From contig JAFMSR010000018.1 of the NCBI GenBank assembly GCA_022818135.1, positions 2,957,077 to 3,021,076 on the forward strand: a stretch of DNA of 64,000 nt, in the 5' to 3' direction. Positions 14,590 to 28,065 of this stretch are shown one piece after another. The stretch comes from Saxidomus purpurata (lineage: Eukaryota > Mollusca > Bivalvia > Venerida > Veneridae). The position numbers were made by a program, and so were the translations under genes. The notes under the pieces are model-generated. The model ran no database searches and was not told the origin of the DNA. It saw nothing but the letters and a program-made list of their open reading frames with translations. Position 1 is the stretch's first letter. Each line of letters starts with the position of its first letter.

Positions 14590-17500
14590 CTTTCTGTGAT
14601 GAGAAAAACTTTCAGCTAATCAAACATTTACCGCAAACATTGGCAAATAGTTCATAAACATAGAATATATTGTTTTTAAACAAAACAAATTATTTATTTC
14701 TCCTTTCAACACAGAATAGTTTGTTTTCATGTTGAACGTAAATAGGTTTTGGCAACATTCATTTTTCAAAGACGGCAACATGATATACATGTAAATGTTT
14801 TGTTGGTACAAACATACCTAATGTCAATAAAGTGCAAAATTCTAGCTTTCATTTAGGATTAGGTAGTCATAATAATTAGATACAAGGTCTTGTCTTTTGA
14901 CTTAACCTTTTTGGTCCAAATCGTAACAATTGCTGTATGTAAGTAGTATATATTAATTTATTAAAGTCTCATCAATGTACATTTTATCACAGTACAAAAT
15001 ACAATGCATACAATATCAGTAAAACAAAAGTACATTGCCACTCATAATTGAGTTACAGGAGACTGTTAATATAGCAAAATCTTTTCACAAATATCACAAT
15101 TTACAATGTATGCAGCATGTATTTAAAACCATGTTGCCTTCATGGTTCCTTGTCGCAAAGGTCGATAAGGAACATGGGATTGGCCTGCTTTCGGAATTCT
15201 TGAATAATATAATTCTGTAAAGTGGACATTTGCTTTTCACAAATAAAACTCGGATATTGTAAAATGGCGAAAAGCTTATGTCGCTCTTAGAGTCTACATA
15301 ATGTTTGCTGTATATCATTGGGTGCTTTCCTACAAACATTATTGTGCCATAAAGTAAAATATAATTAATTCTGGTATTTTTCAATATGATATACAATATT
15401 TGTTACACACAAAGTAAATCTCAGTTTACAATTCTAACCAATGAAACAAATGATGTATATTATAATTCGTTAACCGGAAAATTCTACCAATACCAGAATT
15501 TATGACATATATGATATTAACAATGATGCGTAGGTGCTGATGACTATAAGGTTCAGCTTTCTTCGTTCATTTTGATCCATACGTAAGATGTGTGTTACAA
15601 CTCTGTATACAAAACAATATGTGCGGTAGTGTTTTATTGCTGTGTTTACGTATTTCATTGCTGGTGTGTGGAGCGTTTAAAAAGCAATCATTACTGTTGG
15701 TGGTACGGAAACAAAGTGAAATATGGAGGTAATCCCAAAGGAAAGCCATTAGATCTGAACATGCCCTTTGAAGAAAAAAGTGCATTGCATTTATTACAAC
15801 TTAATTGTATTTCCTAGTATTTGCTTGTGAGTTATTGCTTGTTGGAACAAAAGTACATTAATTTACTGTTTCCGTGATTTTGTGAAGAAACGTCTGTGTT
15901 ACTGCAAATATAAATTATTAAATAGCAAAATTGAAATACAGACAATACGAGAAAGCAATTAACAGTACAATATTTCTAAAGAATGTCCACGATGATTTAT
16001 ACACCTTTAGACACTTGCATTATAAGACTTTATAAGATAAAAGATTACAAAGATCTTGGGAAGACGCAAAAAGATTTCTTACATTAACAAATGGCTAGCG
16101 TGAAGTCTGATCTAATATAGGTCTTATTTGTGGTATTTTAGGAAAATCAGATAGAAAGTCATGTACTTAAATACGAAATGGAAGTTTCTAAGTCAGTTTG
16201 TATTTAGACATTGATGCATGTCGAAAACGACCCCATATGAAATAAACGTGAATAGGTGTTTTCAGGGTCAGGATACAAGGGGGCATAATACAGTTTATTT
16301 CCAACTCGAGCAGTGACACATGCGCCTTTTCCAAGTTTCGGCTCGAACTACTAATGTACTCACAAACCTGTGCTAATAAAGATCATCCAGCTTAACCGAC
16401 TGCATTTGAATTTCAAAGCTAGATTGAGAGCATGTCGAGCAGTTTTGTGTTTCTGCCATTGTGCAGCATACATCATACATCCTGTTTGAGGTCAAGGACT
16501 ATCACACATATTTTTTTCTAAACATTCACTCTCAACAACCACATATCAGATATAGACCAAGCAACTATTTGTGTCTTCAAAAACGTCAGCAGATTTCATA
16601 CTTGCCTCTGATTCTACCATTTGACAGGGGGCACTTCGAAACTAGAGGTCGGAAACTGTTCTGTGCCTCCCAATAGCAATGATTTACTGCTAGAATTCAT
16701 TTTATTACATCATTTTAATCATTTTTATGCTTCCTCAATGTATATCAAATATGAACAGTATTCAAAGTATACAGTGTATATAAAGGGAACTTGAAAGTAG
16801 ATGTATACAATGAGGAAACGGTTTTGAAACTTTTGTATGCATTTAATTTTACCTGAAAACTTAATAAATTAAACTTGTTTTTTACCAGAGAAGTGTGGGC
16901 TATTAAACAGCTTAAATAGTGCCTTATCCTACCTCAACAAGTTGCACAGCCTTCCATCAGTATTTAAATACTTTCATTTTGTGTTTGTGATTCCAAAAAC
17001 CTTAACTGCAATTTACTACTTCTTCGCAATATTTCTTTAGGATTGTAGTATACATTATTCGGGTATTTTATTTTCTTGTTTAGTAAATAACGGCTTATGA
17101 TTCATGTCAAAACGTTACAAGAGTCAATCGGCCGAAATGTTATCAAACTTACAAACTAATAAACTCTGCTTTTCGTTAATGATAATGACCCTAGTAATTG
17201 CTTTCAAAAAAATGTGTTTCCTGAAGTAATTTCTTGTTCATCACTTTGCCACATTTTTTCACTGTTTAATCACTTGAAATGCCATAATATCTTGCCTCAC
17301 CAATAGCGCCAAGTATGTTGGTTTACACACATTCGTGTCCGTGCAAAAATAAGTAAATGTAAGTGCCTCTGATACTAATATGAGCTTTCTGAGCATTTGA
17401 CCAATCATATGATTACTGTCAGAGCAGCAGTTAATCTGTATATAAATTGTTGCTTACTGTATCATTTTCAAATGACAAACCTTATACAATGAACTTGTGT

Positions 17501-18690
17501 ACTTCATAACAGTTTTCTGTCAAATAATGCTATTTCATAGAGATTATCTTTTATAAAACAAAATAAGTCGGTATTGGTATTGAAGTACTGTCAGCATTGT
17601 AGTTAACTTTTCTTTGATTTTTCAATGTAGCAGAAGGCCTGAAACTGCTCACAGAGACACTAATGTGTGCCAGATGCCGCCTGACATTCATGAAGCAAGA
17701 TCACGCTAACTCGTGAAGGAAAAACAAACACATTACATGTATATAAAAACACTGCCATCACACACTCGAAAATGTTTTACTTGACTATAAATTTAAGGAA
17801 AATGATTTGAACGGTATCAAATAGATTCAACGAAACTAGTATGTTCTGAATTTTCAGTTTAAATCATAATCAACTCTTTTGTATGTGTTTTTGCCAGATT
17901 AAATAAGATGTATAAAAATGTGTTGGGTATAGATATATGTATATAATAAAATATCTTTATACTAATTAAATCATAGTCCTAGCTTCAACTGAACACTGCT
18001 GGTAAACATGATATTATTATGATTCAACCCTGCAAGCTGCTAGCTTTAGACGCAGAAAACAAGGAAGGAGAGGAATGACATTCCATGCGACGAAATTTTT
18101 CAATCAATGAATCGCACATGGATTTGTACTCTGAAACATGTGAAATGGACATACTCCAGAACTCTTAGGCCGCCATATGTTTTGCAGTCCCTGACTGATA
18201 AAATTACCATTCGAATACAGATGAGCTATGGTAATTATGATATCAACAATCTAACAATAGGATCAATCTAAACGTAACGTTAACGGGATACTCTCAACAG
18301 TCAGTTTCAACGACAGGTAATTCCATTATCTGATGGTGCGGGGAAAGAAGAGTTCATGTGATATTGGGTTCTTTAGAAGGGGGTGTTGTAGTTGAGATTT
18401 CTTAAAAGTGTAAGATGGTTATGATCTATATTGACAAGATTGTGTGCAATTTTGTACAACATTACTAGTGGTGCATTTATCCTTATGTGTTCGAATGTTT
18501 GCCAAGTAAGTGTTTCAATCATTAATGTTAAACTTCATTTAAATGCCCGACGAGAAGAAGGTGTCCTAATAGAATGTTTCATTTGTCCATACTTAAAATG
18601 ATATCGTCATTCCGCATTAATTTCGTGTCTTCGCTCTGAAACTCGAGGTCACAACCAATCATGCAGTTCTAGCCAATCAGCCTTGTCTTT
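14590..18690 (+). repeat. Ancient segmental duplication, copy B
   Basis: Second direct copy of 5930-8650. It has about 1.2 kb extra between 15830 and 17100 and a minus-strand LINE relic at 18278-18510 that copy A lacks. A 75-codon Cys-rich frame at 15590-15817 is not preserved in copy A. Confidence 0.72.
18278..18510 (-). mobile_element. LINE reverse-transcriptase C-terminal relic
   Basis: The minus-strand reading gives LTWQTFEHIRINAPLVMLYK IAHNLVNID, then after a stop and a frameshift NSFFPRTIR-WNYL, the classic C-terminal signature of non-LTR retrotransposon RTs (SFFPRTIREWN). Broken and inactive. Confidence 0.75.
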
Positions 18691-19024
18691 ATGTGTTCTG
18701 AGATAAAAACAAAAACTGTCATTTAAAAGCCAACTCGATACAGATCTTCTGGAATGTTATAAAAGATATTTGAAATATAGAGCGTTTGCGTTGTTATCGC
18801 TATTGCAACTCAGACACACTTTTTTTTGACATTCTCACCGCGTCCTTTTTTTCAACAACGATAATGCTATGAAAAACATTGTTATTGTCATTGAAATGGT
18901 TGTAATTCATATTCATTTTTTTATTAATTCAGTTTGATGTTTTTCGGCAAAGCCGTATATTAAGCTCGCTTTTGACTGGAAGTTTGTAACCCTCTAACTG
19001 CCAATGAAATAGCAAATAGAATGT

Positions 19025-19308
19025 ATAACGGACAGGTGCAAATACCACACTGCGCTGCTCGTTTATAAGATTTTTAACAATATGGCTCCAATATACATGT
19101 CAGAGTTAATAGCGTTTTGCCAAAATGATTCATATAGTCTGCGTTCTACATCTCGCAAAGATCTTATACTACAAACAAAACCTAGGACTAATTTATACAA
19201 AGACTCATTTTCCTATTATAGTTTTAAAGTATGGAATGATATTCCAATGGATTGAGATTATTAAAAATACAGTCTTTTAAACGAAATTACAAAAATTATC
19301 TTTTATAA
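19025..19308 (+). mobile_element. LINE (CR1/Jockey-like) reverse-transcriptase C-terminal relic
   Basis: The plus strand reads RCKYHTALLVYKIFNNMAPI YMSELI, then SLRSTSRK and DSFSYYSFKVWNDIP. After a one-base frameshift at about 19252 it continues LRLLKIQSFKRNYKNYLL and a stop. This matches the usual CR1-type ending (K-LLVYK-LN-APxYLxxLL...WNxLP...FKxxLK). Confidence 0.78.
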
Positions 19309-20495
<1,187 letters not shown>

Positions 20496-20606
20496 AGAAA
20501 CAAGTATAGTAAAAATTAATCAGTCCAACGTCTTTCACAAAAACACGACAGATCGTGGTATTATTTAGTTGTGTTAACCTAGTCGTTAGCGATAAATACA
20601 CTGTCT

Positions 20607-20714
20607 AGGTTAAACGCCTACACAAAATGGCAGCGCCCATGGAGAAAAAGCAAAATTGCAATTTTCAACTGAGTTTTTCTACTTAAATGTATTTTTAAGT
20701 AACAAAACGGCAGA
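20607..20714 (+). promoter_or_regulatory. MAP2K5 5' leader with YY1-like start region
   Basis: The segment upstream of the MAP2K5 ATG contains caaaATGGCagcgccc at 20623-20638, which resembles the AAnATGGCGGC element found near transcription starts of many housekeeping genes. The transcription start is inferred, not proven. No intron is needed between here and the ATG. Confidence 0.4.
20627..20686 (+). other. Upstream ORF in the MAP2K5 leader (19 codons)
   Basis: ATG at 20627 in a good context (A at -3, G at +4), with a second in-frame ATG at 20639 and a stop at 20684-20686. It is out of frame with MAP2K5 and ends 28 nt before its ATG. If transcribed, ribosomes would have to reinitiate or leaky-scan, which would lower translation. 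Confidence 0.45.
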
Positions 20715-20816
20715 ATGAATCAAAGTCCACAGTTTACTTTGCGCATAAGGACTGAACAAGATCAAGATATAGACTGGATGGTTCATCCTGATGAAATAAC
20801 GTTTCACCAAGCTTTG
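20715..20816 (+). CDS. MAP2K5: MAP2K5 coding exon 1 (start, PB1 begins)
   Basis: Residues 1-34, from MNQSPQFTLRIRT to DWMVHPDEITFHQAL, followed by a gtaatt donor (phase 0). It aligns with the start of the MEK5 PB1 domain (human ...VDWTVHSGP...). Confidence 0.88.
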
Positions 20817-23800
20817 GTAATTTTTTTTATCCGTATATAAAAACTTTTCAGAACGCAAAGATACGCGATACATAATGCTGCCAGTAACTGCTGTATATAG
20901 TTTATACGAATTTATTTTAGGGATTATGAACAGATCTTAGCAGCTTCTTGAATGGCTCCCGATTACTTCGTGAAGCTGTCCAAATGTGAAGACATTTAAT
21001 AGCGAGTTTTTCATCACTGCTACCCATATGCAGCTGGTAAGAAAAAAGGCCCGTGTGGCATTAATGTCTTCACCCAAGGACACATCTCAAGCAGTCAGGG
21101 GTTTAACTTGTATAAGTTATTTTAGTGTTATCTTAGATAACTTGTACAAGTTATATTTATCTTTTGGCAGTGGCTAGAGTTACGGAAGTTCCGTATCTCT
21201 AGCAAAACCCTATGAGGAAAGGCTAGAGTTACGGAAGTTTATAAAGGCTTATGTATGTTTCTTTAAATATGCATGATAATGTATTGTAAATTTAAATATT
21301 TCACCAGTAATAGTGAATAAACCGATCTGTCGGCAAATGCGCGTCTTCATGCCTTCTTTTGGTAATACATAATATTGGTGGAAATATCTTTGTAATTCGT
21401 CTTTACTTGAGCGTTCCTTTGTAGTTGGACAATTATATCACTTTTGAGTGAGCATATGAAGTTAGTAAAATATGTTGTTGACACATGTTGTTTTTGTATT
21501 TAATTGTCTGACTACATTAAGGCCACGAGAGGCACTCAGATCGTGACAAAAAAATTATCGACAGTACAGCTGTTAAATTAAAAATTTCGTTTTTTTTTGT
21601 TTTAGGTTCGTGCTACCCCTAGAATTCCAATATTCATCTTTTTCTTTATCTTACTTTGCTTTATTAACGTTTTTGTTAACAGAGAACACATAATTATGTG
21701 CATGTATACAGCATGACATGATAGTTCCGATATTAGCATTATATTAAGTATAACCAAATTGGCGCCTGTGAAATTCATATATAAAAAAAATCAGTTTAAT
21801 CACGATTACTGGTGAAATATTTAATTTTACAACACATTATCATGCTATATTAAAGCAATTATACTTTATAAACTTCCGTAACTTTAGCTTTTTTCCAAGG
21901 GTTTTTAGAGATGCTAGAGTTACCGTAACCTAGCCATGCCTTATCTTTTATTTATCACTACTTAATCACTTCTTTAAGTTATTTTTCAGTCATGATCACT
22001 TGTTCAAGTTATTTTCGTTGAACAGGCAAAGATTTAACATCATTTTTCCCAAGAATAACAGAATACAATTTTCTTGGGAGTTACACAATTTTTTCATTCT
22101 ATGATCATTGAACTTTGATCATGAAATAAAATATTTTCCCCCTGCAATACCTTCTTATGCAAGGGCTTTGAGTAGGACATTTTTAAGGTCATCTGTTAGG
22201 CAATTTTAGCAATAAATCCATTATAATGTCTAATTGAAAAGTCATTACTGTCGCTATAAAGAAAGAACCTACTTTCTTCCTCTTATTAAAGGTATTTGCA
22301 GAGGTAATCTGCTAGTAATGAAGAAATTAAAGAAAAACTGAAATGTTGATTAGTAACCTGTATACATTATTTTAAGATTTTCCTTGTTTGGTGACCTCAA
22401 CTTTCAAGGGAGTTAATTTTTCAGCAAAGGGAGTATTTTATTACAAATGTTTCAAATATCCTTACAGAAGTTATTTTCAAAATAACTTATACAAGTTACA
22501 CTCCTGACTGTCAAGCTTGGACTGGGATTCAAACCCTGGACCTCCCATTTCAGAGGCGAACACCGTAACCACTATACAATACAAATTACAGTACAATAAA
22601 TTTTATTTTGAGTTGGCAAGAGTTACAAACAAATCAAACATAAGCTCTCCAGGAGCTTTTACAGCCGACTATTAACAAGTGTAAACAGAGTAAAACATTA
22701 AGTAATGTAGCTGCAAAATAAAAATATATTATGAACAAAATAAGACACTGAAAATACAAAATAACACAAACTGTGTAACTAAAAAATGACTTAAGATCAA
22801 TATATCATCACAAATTAGATTTGAAATGAACTGATCAGCAGCTATCACATAGGATGAGGTAAAAACAGTGTAGCACATAAAGCAAAACAAAAATTTGACA
22901 GGCAAAATAAGAAATTTAATAAACATAAAAAAGCAAACTAGACCAGACAGTCTACATGCAAACTGAAGATGATAGAAAATAATAAATCAAAATAACACTG
23001 AGCTATCGGGCCCACCTATAATGGCTATATATCTTTTATTGTTATTTACTGGTGGAGACAAAATCATGAGTCATGTTAGAACATGAAATAAGGGAGGTAA
23101 ACTTCATAACGTTATCAACCGCAAGTACTACAGCATAAAATGTGAATTAATCAGTTTTTGTTTCCAAGTGTGCAATTATCCAAACAAGTCAGTGTCACTG
23201 ACTGATCAAGACTTAATTGTTGCTTTATGACTAAACACTAAAAACTTGAAGACACTTTCTTGCCACTGGCAGAAAAAAGACTTAATTCAAGGGGAAGTAA
23301 TAACACTGGGTACCTGTATGTAATATGGTGATTTTTCATTTAATTTTTATTGGTATATTTTATACTACACTTGTATAATTTTTCAATCAAAATTTCTTTT
23401 TCAGGAAGTGATCTCAAAGATTCTACCAGGAACATCTACAACAGCATTTCAGTGTAAGCATTTTATAAGTTATATCTACTTATTTACAAAGTTCAGAATC
23501 TCCAACAGATAGGCTTAGTGGCCAAAGTGTTTCTAGTTGCTTAAGGAATATAAAACTGTTAACAATAAAGAAGTGTTGTAACCAGGGTTCACAACATTTT
23601 AGAATCTCACTCTCAGTTCACCAGTCCTAGGCTGGCCAATCAGAACACTTCCAACCAGCTTTTAGCTCTTCAGCTTTTTAAGGGGAGAATATATTGCTAT
23701 GTTTCTTCGTTATTTGCACGTTGAACAGGGTTTGCACTGAGAGTAATCAGTGTCAAAACTGGCTTCCATTAACTACAGAATGTGTTTTGCATGATATGGG

Positions 23801-26800
23801 AAACAGTGATATATGAAAAAAGGGCTAAAACAAAATGTACGCCATTGCTACTAATCCTTTGATTCAGTAATTGTTCTTTGAGCAAAATGTTTTCATAGCA
23901 AGCTCCGTACAAAATTTAAACTGTTTGGTTTATATTTCAGACATTGATGAAGATGGAGAAAAGATCACAGTCAGAAGTGATGATGAGCTCAAAGCTATGT
24001 TTCAAATGGTATGTGTTTAAACAGTTCTGACAGTAATTCAGGTTGTGACATGTTTTGTACCAGAGAGGTGGTTTTCTTACTTACAGTAGTTGATATGCTT
24101 TTTTTGATTGCAGCCATCTTATTTTTTTAATAACAGTCATGACAGTTGTAGGAACGAAATATAAATTCACTGCATTGTACTGCAGTATGATTTTAAAGAC
24201 ATTAACATAGTGTTAAGTATGTTGTACTGATTGCATAGTCTGTAAAACACTTCTAAGTGGTAACAAAGTATGTGTGATTTCTTCTGACAGTGTGAAGTCC
24301 TTTCAAATGGCAACATAGTTTTATTTAGTTTATGAATTCTTTTGCGAAGTTATTTCTAATGTTAACTCTGAGCTTGTTTTAAATAAAAACACTAAAAGAT
24401 TAATCTCTCTTAAAACTCACTCCATGTGGAAGCAACCTTAAACAGAGAGAGGCACTATCTTGGCACTTCTGAAGATTGAACCTATGACCACAGATTATCA
24501 TTCATTTTCTACACAAACATGAACTAACTTCTCACATTTGTTACCTATCTTTTCTTTAGTACATGTGTGAGCTGTCAGATGAGGATATACAAAGAGGCCT
24601 GATACCACCATTAGTTATTTATCCAAGAGGTGAGATATTTTATTTTTTGTATATTCTGGATTCAAGCCCCACTGCCAATCTGACTTTTTGCAAACAATGT
24701 TGGTTGTGTTTCATACAAAGGATGGGAGTGTTGTAGTTGTTTTTTCCCATGAAACATGTAGTGGTAAGATGCCCACCTGTAAATAATTGGAATATGTTGC
24801 AACAGGCATGCAATCCCAGGAAAAATTCCTACATTAGTATGCTTCTCCATTTAGAGCAACAGTTGGGATGCTGATGTTTAGTTATTAATAGCTTTGTTTG
24901 TGTTTCTGCAAGAGATTCACTTTATAAAGTAACAACACTTTTTGGTAGTTTTATCACTGTCAGTGTTACTTCTTAAGTGTTTCTATAGTATTTCTGAATT
25001 TTTCTCTACCAGATTTCAGATATTCTCATTTTCAGTTAAAAACACACAAACACTTAATCTGAATGTGTCATTTAAGAAAACAAATATTCTCAATGTTTAA
25101 TGTATATTCATCAGATAAATTGTCATTTATTTAATGAAGTGAAGAAACAAACTTATTGTTTTTATATTGCAGTTGGAAAGACTCCCAAGGACAGAAATAG
25201 ATTTGATCTCAGAGTAAGTTGCATACTCTTTGGTGTTATATTTAATGAATTATCAAAATCTTGATCTTTATAAATTTCTCAAACAAACTAGACAGTCTTA
25301 TGAATTTGAGATTACAAGTTACTGTTTATAGAAGTGTTCAGTAAAAGTTGTACACTGAATATCCAAGAGTCAAAACCATTTATAATATTTCATTCATACT
25401 TTTCAACAGTGCAGAATAATCAATCTCTGATAACATGAAACATTGTATGTAGGTGGGGCAAACTCAAACATCCTTTTGCACCAGGTCCTGTTTCTATGAC
25501 CTTCTGCTTAAGTTCAGTTATGTTCCCTTCAGATTAAAACCCAGAAAGGCTCCCAGACTTCTACAAGAAATACTCAACAGTTTCAAGCTCCACGGTATGT
25601 ATTGCAGTAGTAAACACACATTATGGTGATAAGTGTGATTTTAATATGACATTAAGGAGAGGTTGATACATCAAAAGACTTGGCTGCCTAAAGATTAGGA
25701 TCACGTCCCTATATGGCTATTTAGTTAAGTTAGAAAAAAGTTGTCATGAGAAACTATTAGTCAGAATTAGTTCATAATTGCTCCTTATACATGATCCTCC
25801 GTGAAAAGATTTCAAGAGATATTACCTAATATAAATCTTGCCTTTTTCAGTTAACTTAATACTTTATATTAAAATTATCGGTGTCTCTCAAAATGTGACA
25901 GCCCGGTGGGGTTAAAGATGTCCTTGTGCTTCAGTGAAACTCAGGCAAGCAGTATAGAGCCATCAGGGCCCTCTTTATAAATATGTATTTTGAAATTAAA
26001 ATAATTATTCCTGTGTCTCGCAAATAGAATAATTGTGACTGGCCTTTTTTCCTTTCAGTATGAGGACTGAAAGTTCAGTTGTTCAGACAATGAATCAAGG
26101 TGCTGAGCCAATGGAACAAAGTCCCCATGGTTTCAGTCATGTGGCCCATTCTCCACCCAATCTGAGTATTGGTTCCCATTCTCGTGGCTTTAGTCCAGGA
26201 CAACAGCTGTCTGCTTCTCCACATATGCAGAAAATAAGTCCTGGTCAGCAGAGAACCAGTCCAATGTCTGGTTCCATGCATATGCAACAAGTGAGTCCAG
26301 GACACTATGGAGCTGGGACCCAAAACAGGGCAAAGAATATAAAAGAAATTCTAACCTGTGGAAGGATAACTGCTGATGACTTACAACAGATTGAGCCTAT
26401 TGGTAGTGGTAATGGTGGACATGTCTACAAGTTAGTGTTAATAGTATAAAGCACAATTTTGTATCAAAAGCATATTTTTTTATGCTATTTACTTGATATC
26501 AATTTTGTGAATTTGCACAAACTTATGATTTTGTAGTTAGATAAAATCAAGGTTGTCTTATAAATATCACAATAGTTGCATAATTCCAGTAACCATGCAA
26601 CAAATTTGACATTTCTTGCCTTTTTCTGACCTATAAAATGATCTTGTGTTTGTTAGATTTTTTTGTTTTGGAATTTTATTGCTTTTCCACTTAGTTTTGC
26701 CAATTATCAGAGGCCATGCTATTCAGTATTGGTTCGATGCCTAAATGGATGAAATAATACTCTTATTTTTACAATTAAAAAGTTAACAGTACACTATATC

Positions 26801-28034
26801 AAAATGTATTCTTCTGCTTAATATTAGTTTTACAAACTATGTTTTATTCTTCAAAATTCTGTATTTCAGAGCTTTCCATATTCCGTCTCAAAGACTTATG
26901 GCAGTAAAGGTAAAGCATATTGTGATAACTATTCTGGTAAGGATTGAGAAGTAAAAAGTAGCTGATATGAGAGTTTAAACTTTTAACCAATGACCTGCTG
27001 TCACTGTTTGCCTTTCAGTCACAAAATTTTTATTAACTGATGTCTTAAGTGAGAGATTAGCAGAGATTTCAGCCTTTGTGACAAGTGTACTCTTATATAA
27101 TGCCTGCCCATTAATGTTAGTTGAATCCTGAATGGCTAGCTAACCCAGAAGACATGGGTTGATGAAATTGTTTCGTAATACAGTTACATAGAAATTAATG
27201 TAAAATTATGAAAAATCTCCCTACTCTTCTCATCGGGCAGTATTTAATTCTTTGAATTGAAAGTCTGTTGTAAAATGTAAAAACTATATAATTATAAAGA
27301 TTGGTAAACTTACCTGAAATAGTACTGGTTTACATATAAAGATAACATGGTAAGCTTACCTGACATTTAGTACTGGTTTACATGTAAGGGAAACATACAC
27401 TTTTGCAGTTCTTTTCAGGATGTTAAATTACATATAGTTTCTGATGAAAAGAGGAATTTTAATTTGTTACATGTGACTTGACTTTTCTGCATGCAAAGAA
27501 TTTAAATATGTACAAACGTTTTTGTTATCAGATGTGTTTCAACCATTCTGTAACAAAGAACTTTCTGCTAGGTATCTCAATGTCTAAATAGGGCAAAAAT
27601 CAATATTACTAAGTTTGAAATTTTAGGTTATACAGTTAGATGTTGACATAGAAATACAAAAGAAAATCCTCCTGGAGCTAGAAATTTTATACAAGGTAAG
27701 CTCTGTTTTGCTGTAAAATCAGATTATTTAACCTTTCTACATGACATTGCCAAGTCTCACATCTCTGACTTGTGATTGGTCAGATTTTAAGCTTACCTCA
27801 ATTTTAGTCTATCAGAAGCCAGTGATTGTATTTTTATTTCAAAGAAAAAAAATTAATGCTGGGGTTTAAAGTTACTGTAAAACAGGTTTTATTCACAGCA
27901 ATGTCCTCACACCATTCAAGAATGTCGTGAAAATTCCTTATCCGATTAAATTTCATCCAATTTGTGGTACTTACAAACTTAACTTTTGTATGTTATGAAG
28001 TTAACTGACCGTACCTCCCCCCAAACAAAAAATA

Positions 28035-28065
<31 letters not shown>

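Larger units (their letters stand above)
20817..23404 (+). other. MAP2K5 intron 1 (2.6 kb)
   Basis: The 5' half is occupied by a nested mobile-element complex (separate entries for the SINE pieces, 21092-22510 and 21166-21940). The rest, about 22580-23404, is AT-rich with no exon or element I can support. Confidence 0.8.

Noticed and set aside
15590..15817. Cys/Trp-rich 75-residue frame that could look like a small secreted peptide
   Set aside because: The aligned segment of copy A (from 6562) stops after six codons, and the frame has no splice or motif support.
26060..26449. ATG at 26060 as an independent gene start
   Set aside because: It is the second codon of MAP2K5 exon 7; upstream exons join in frame and complete the PB1 domain.
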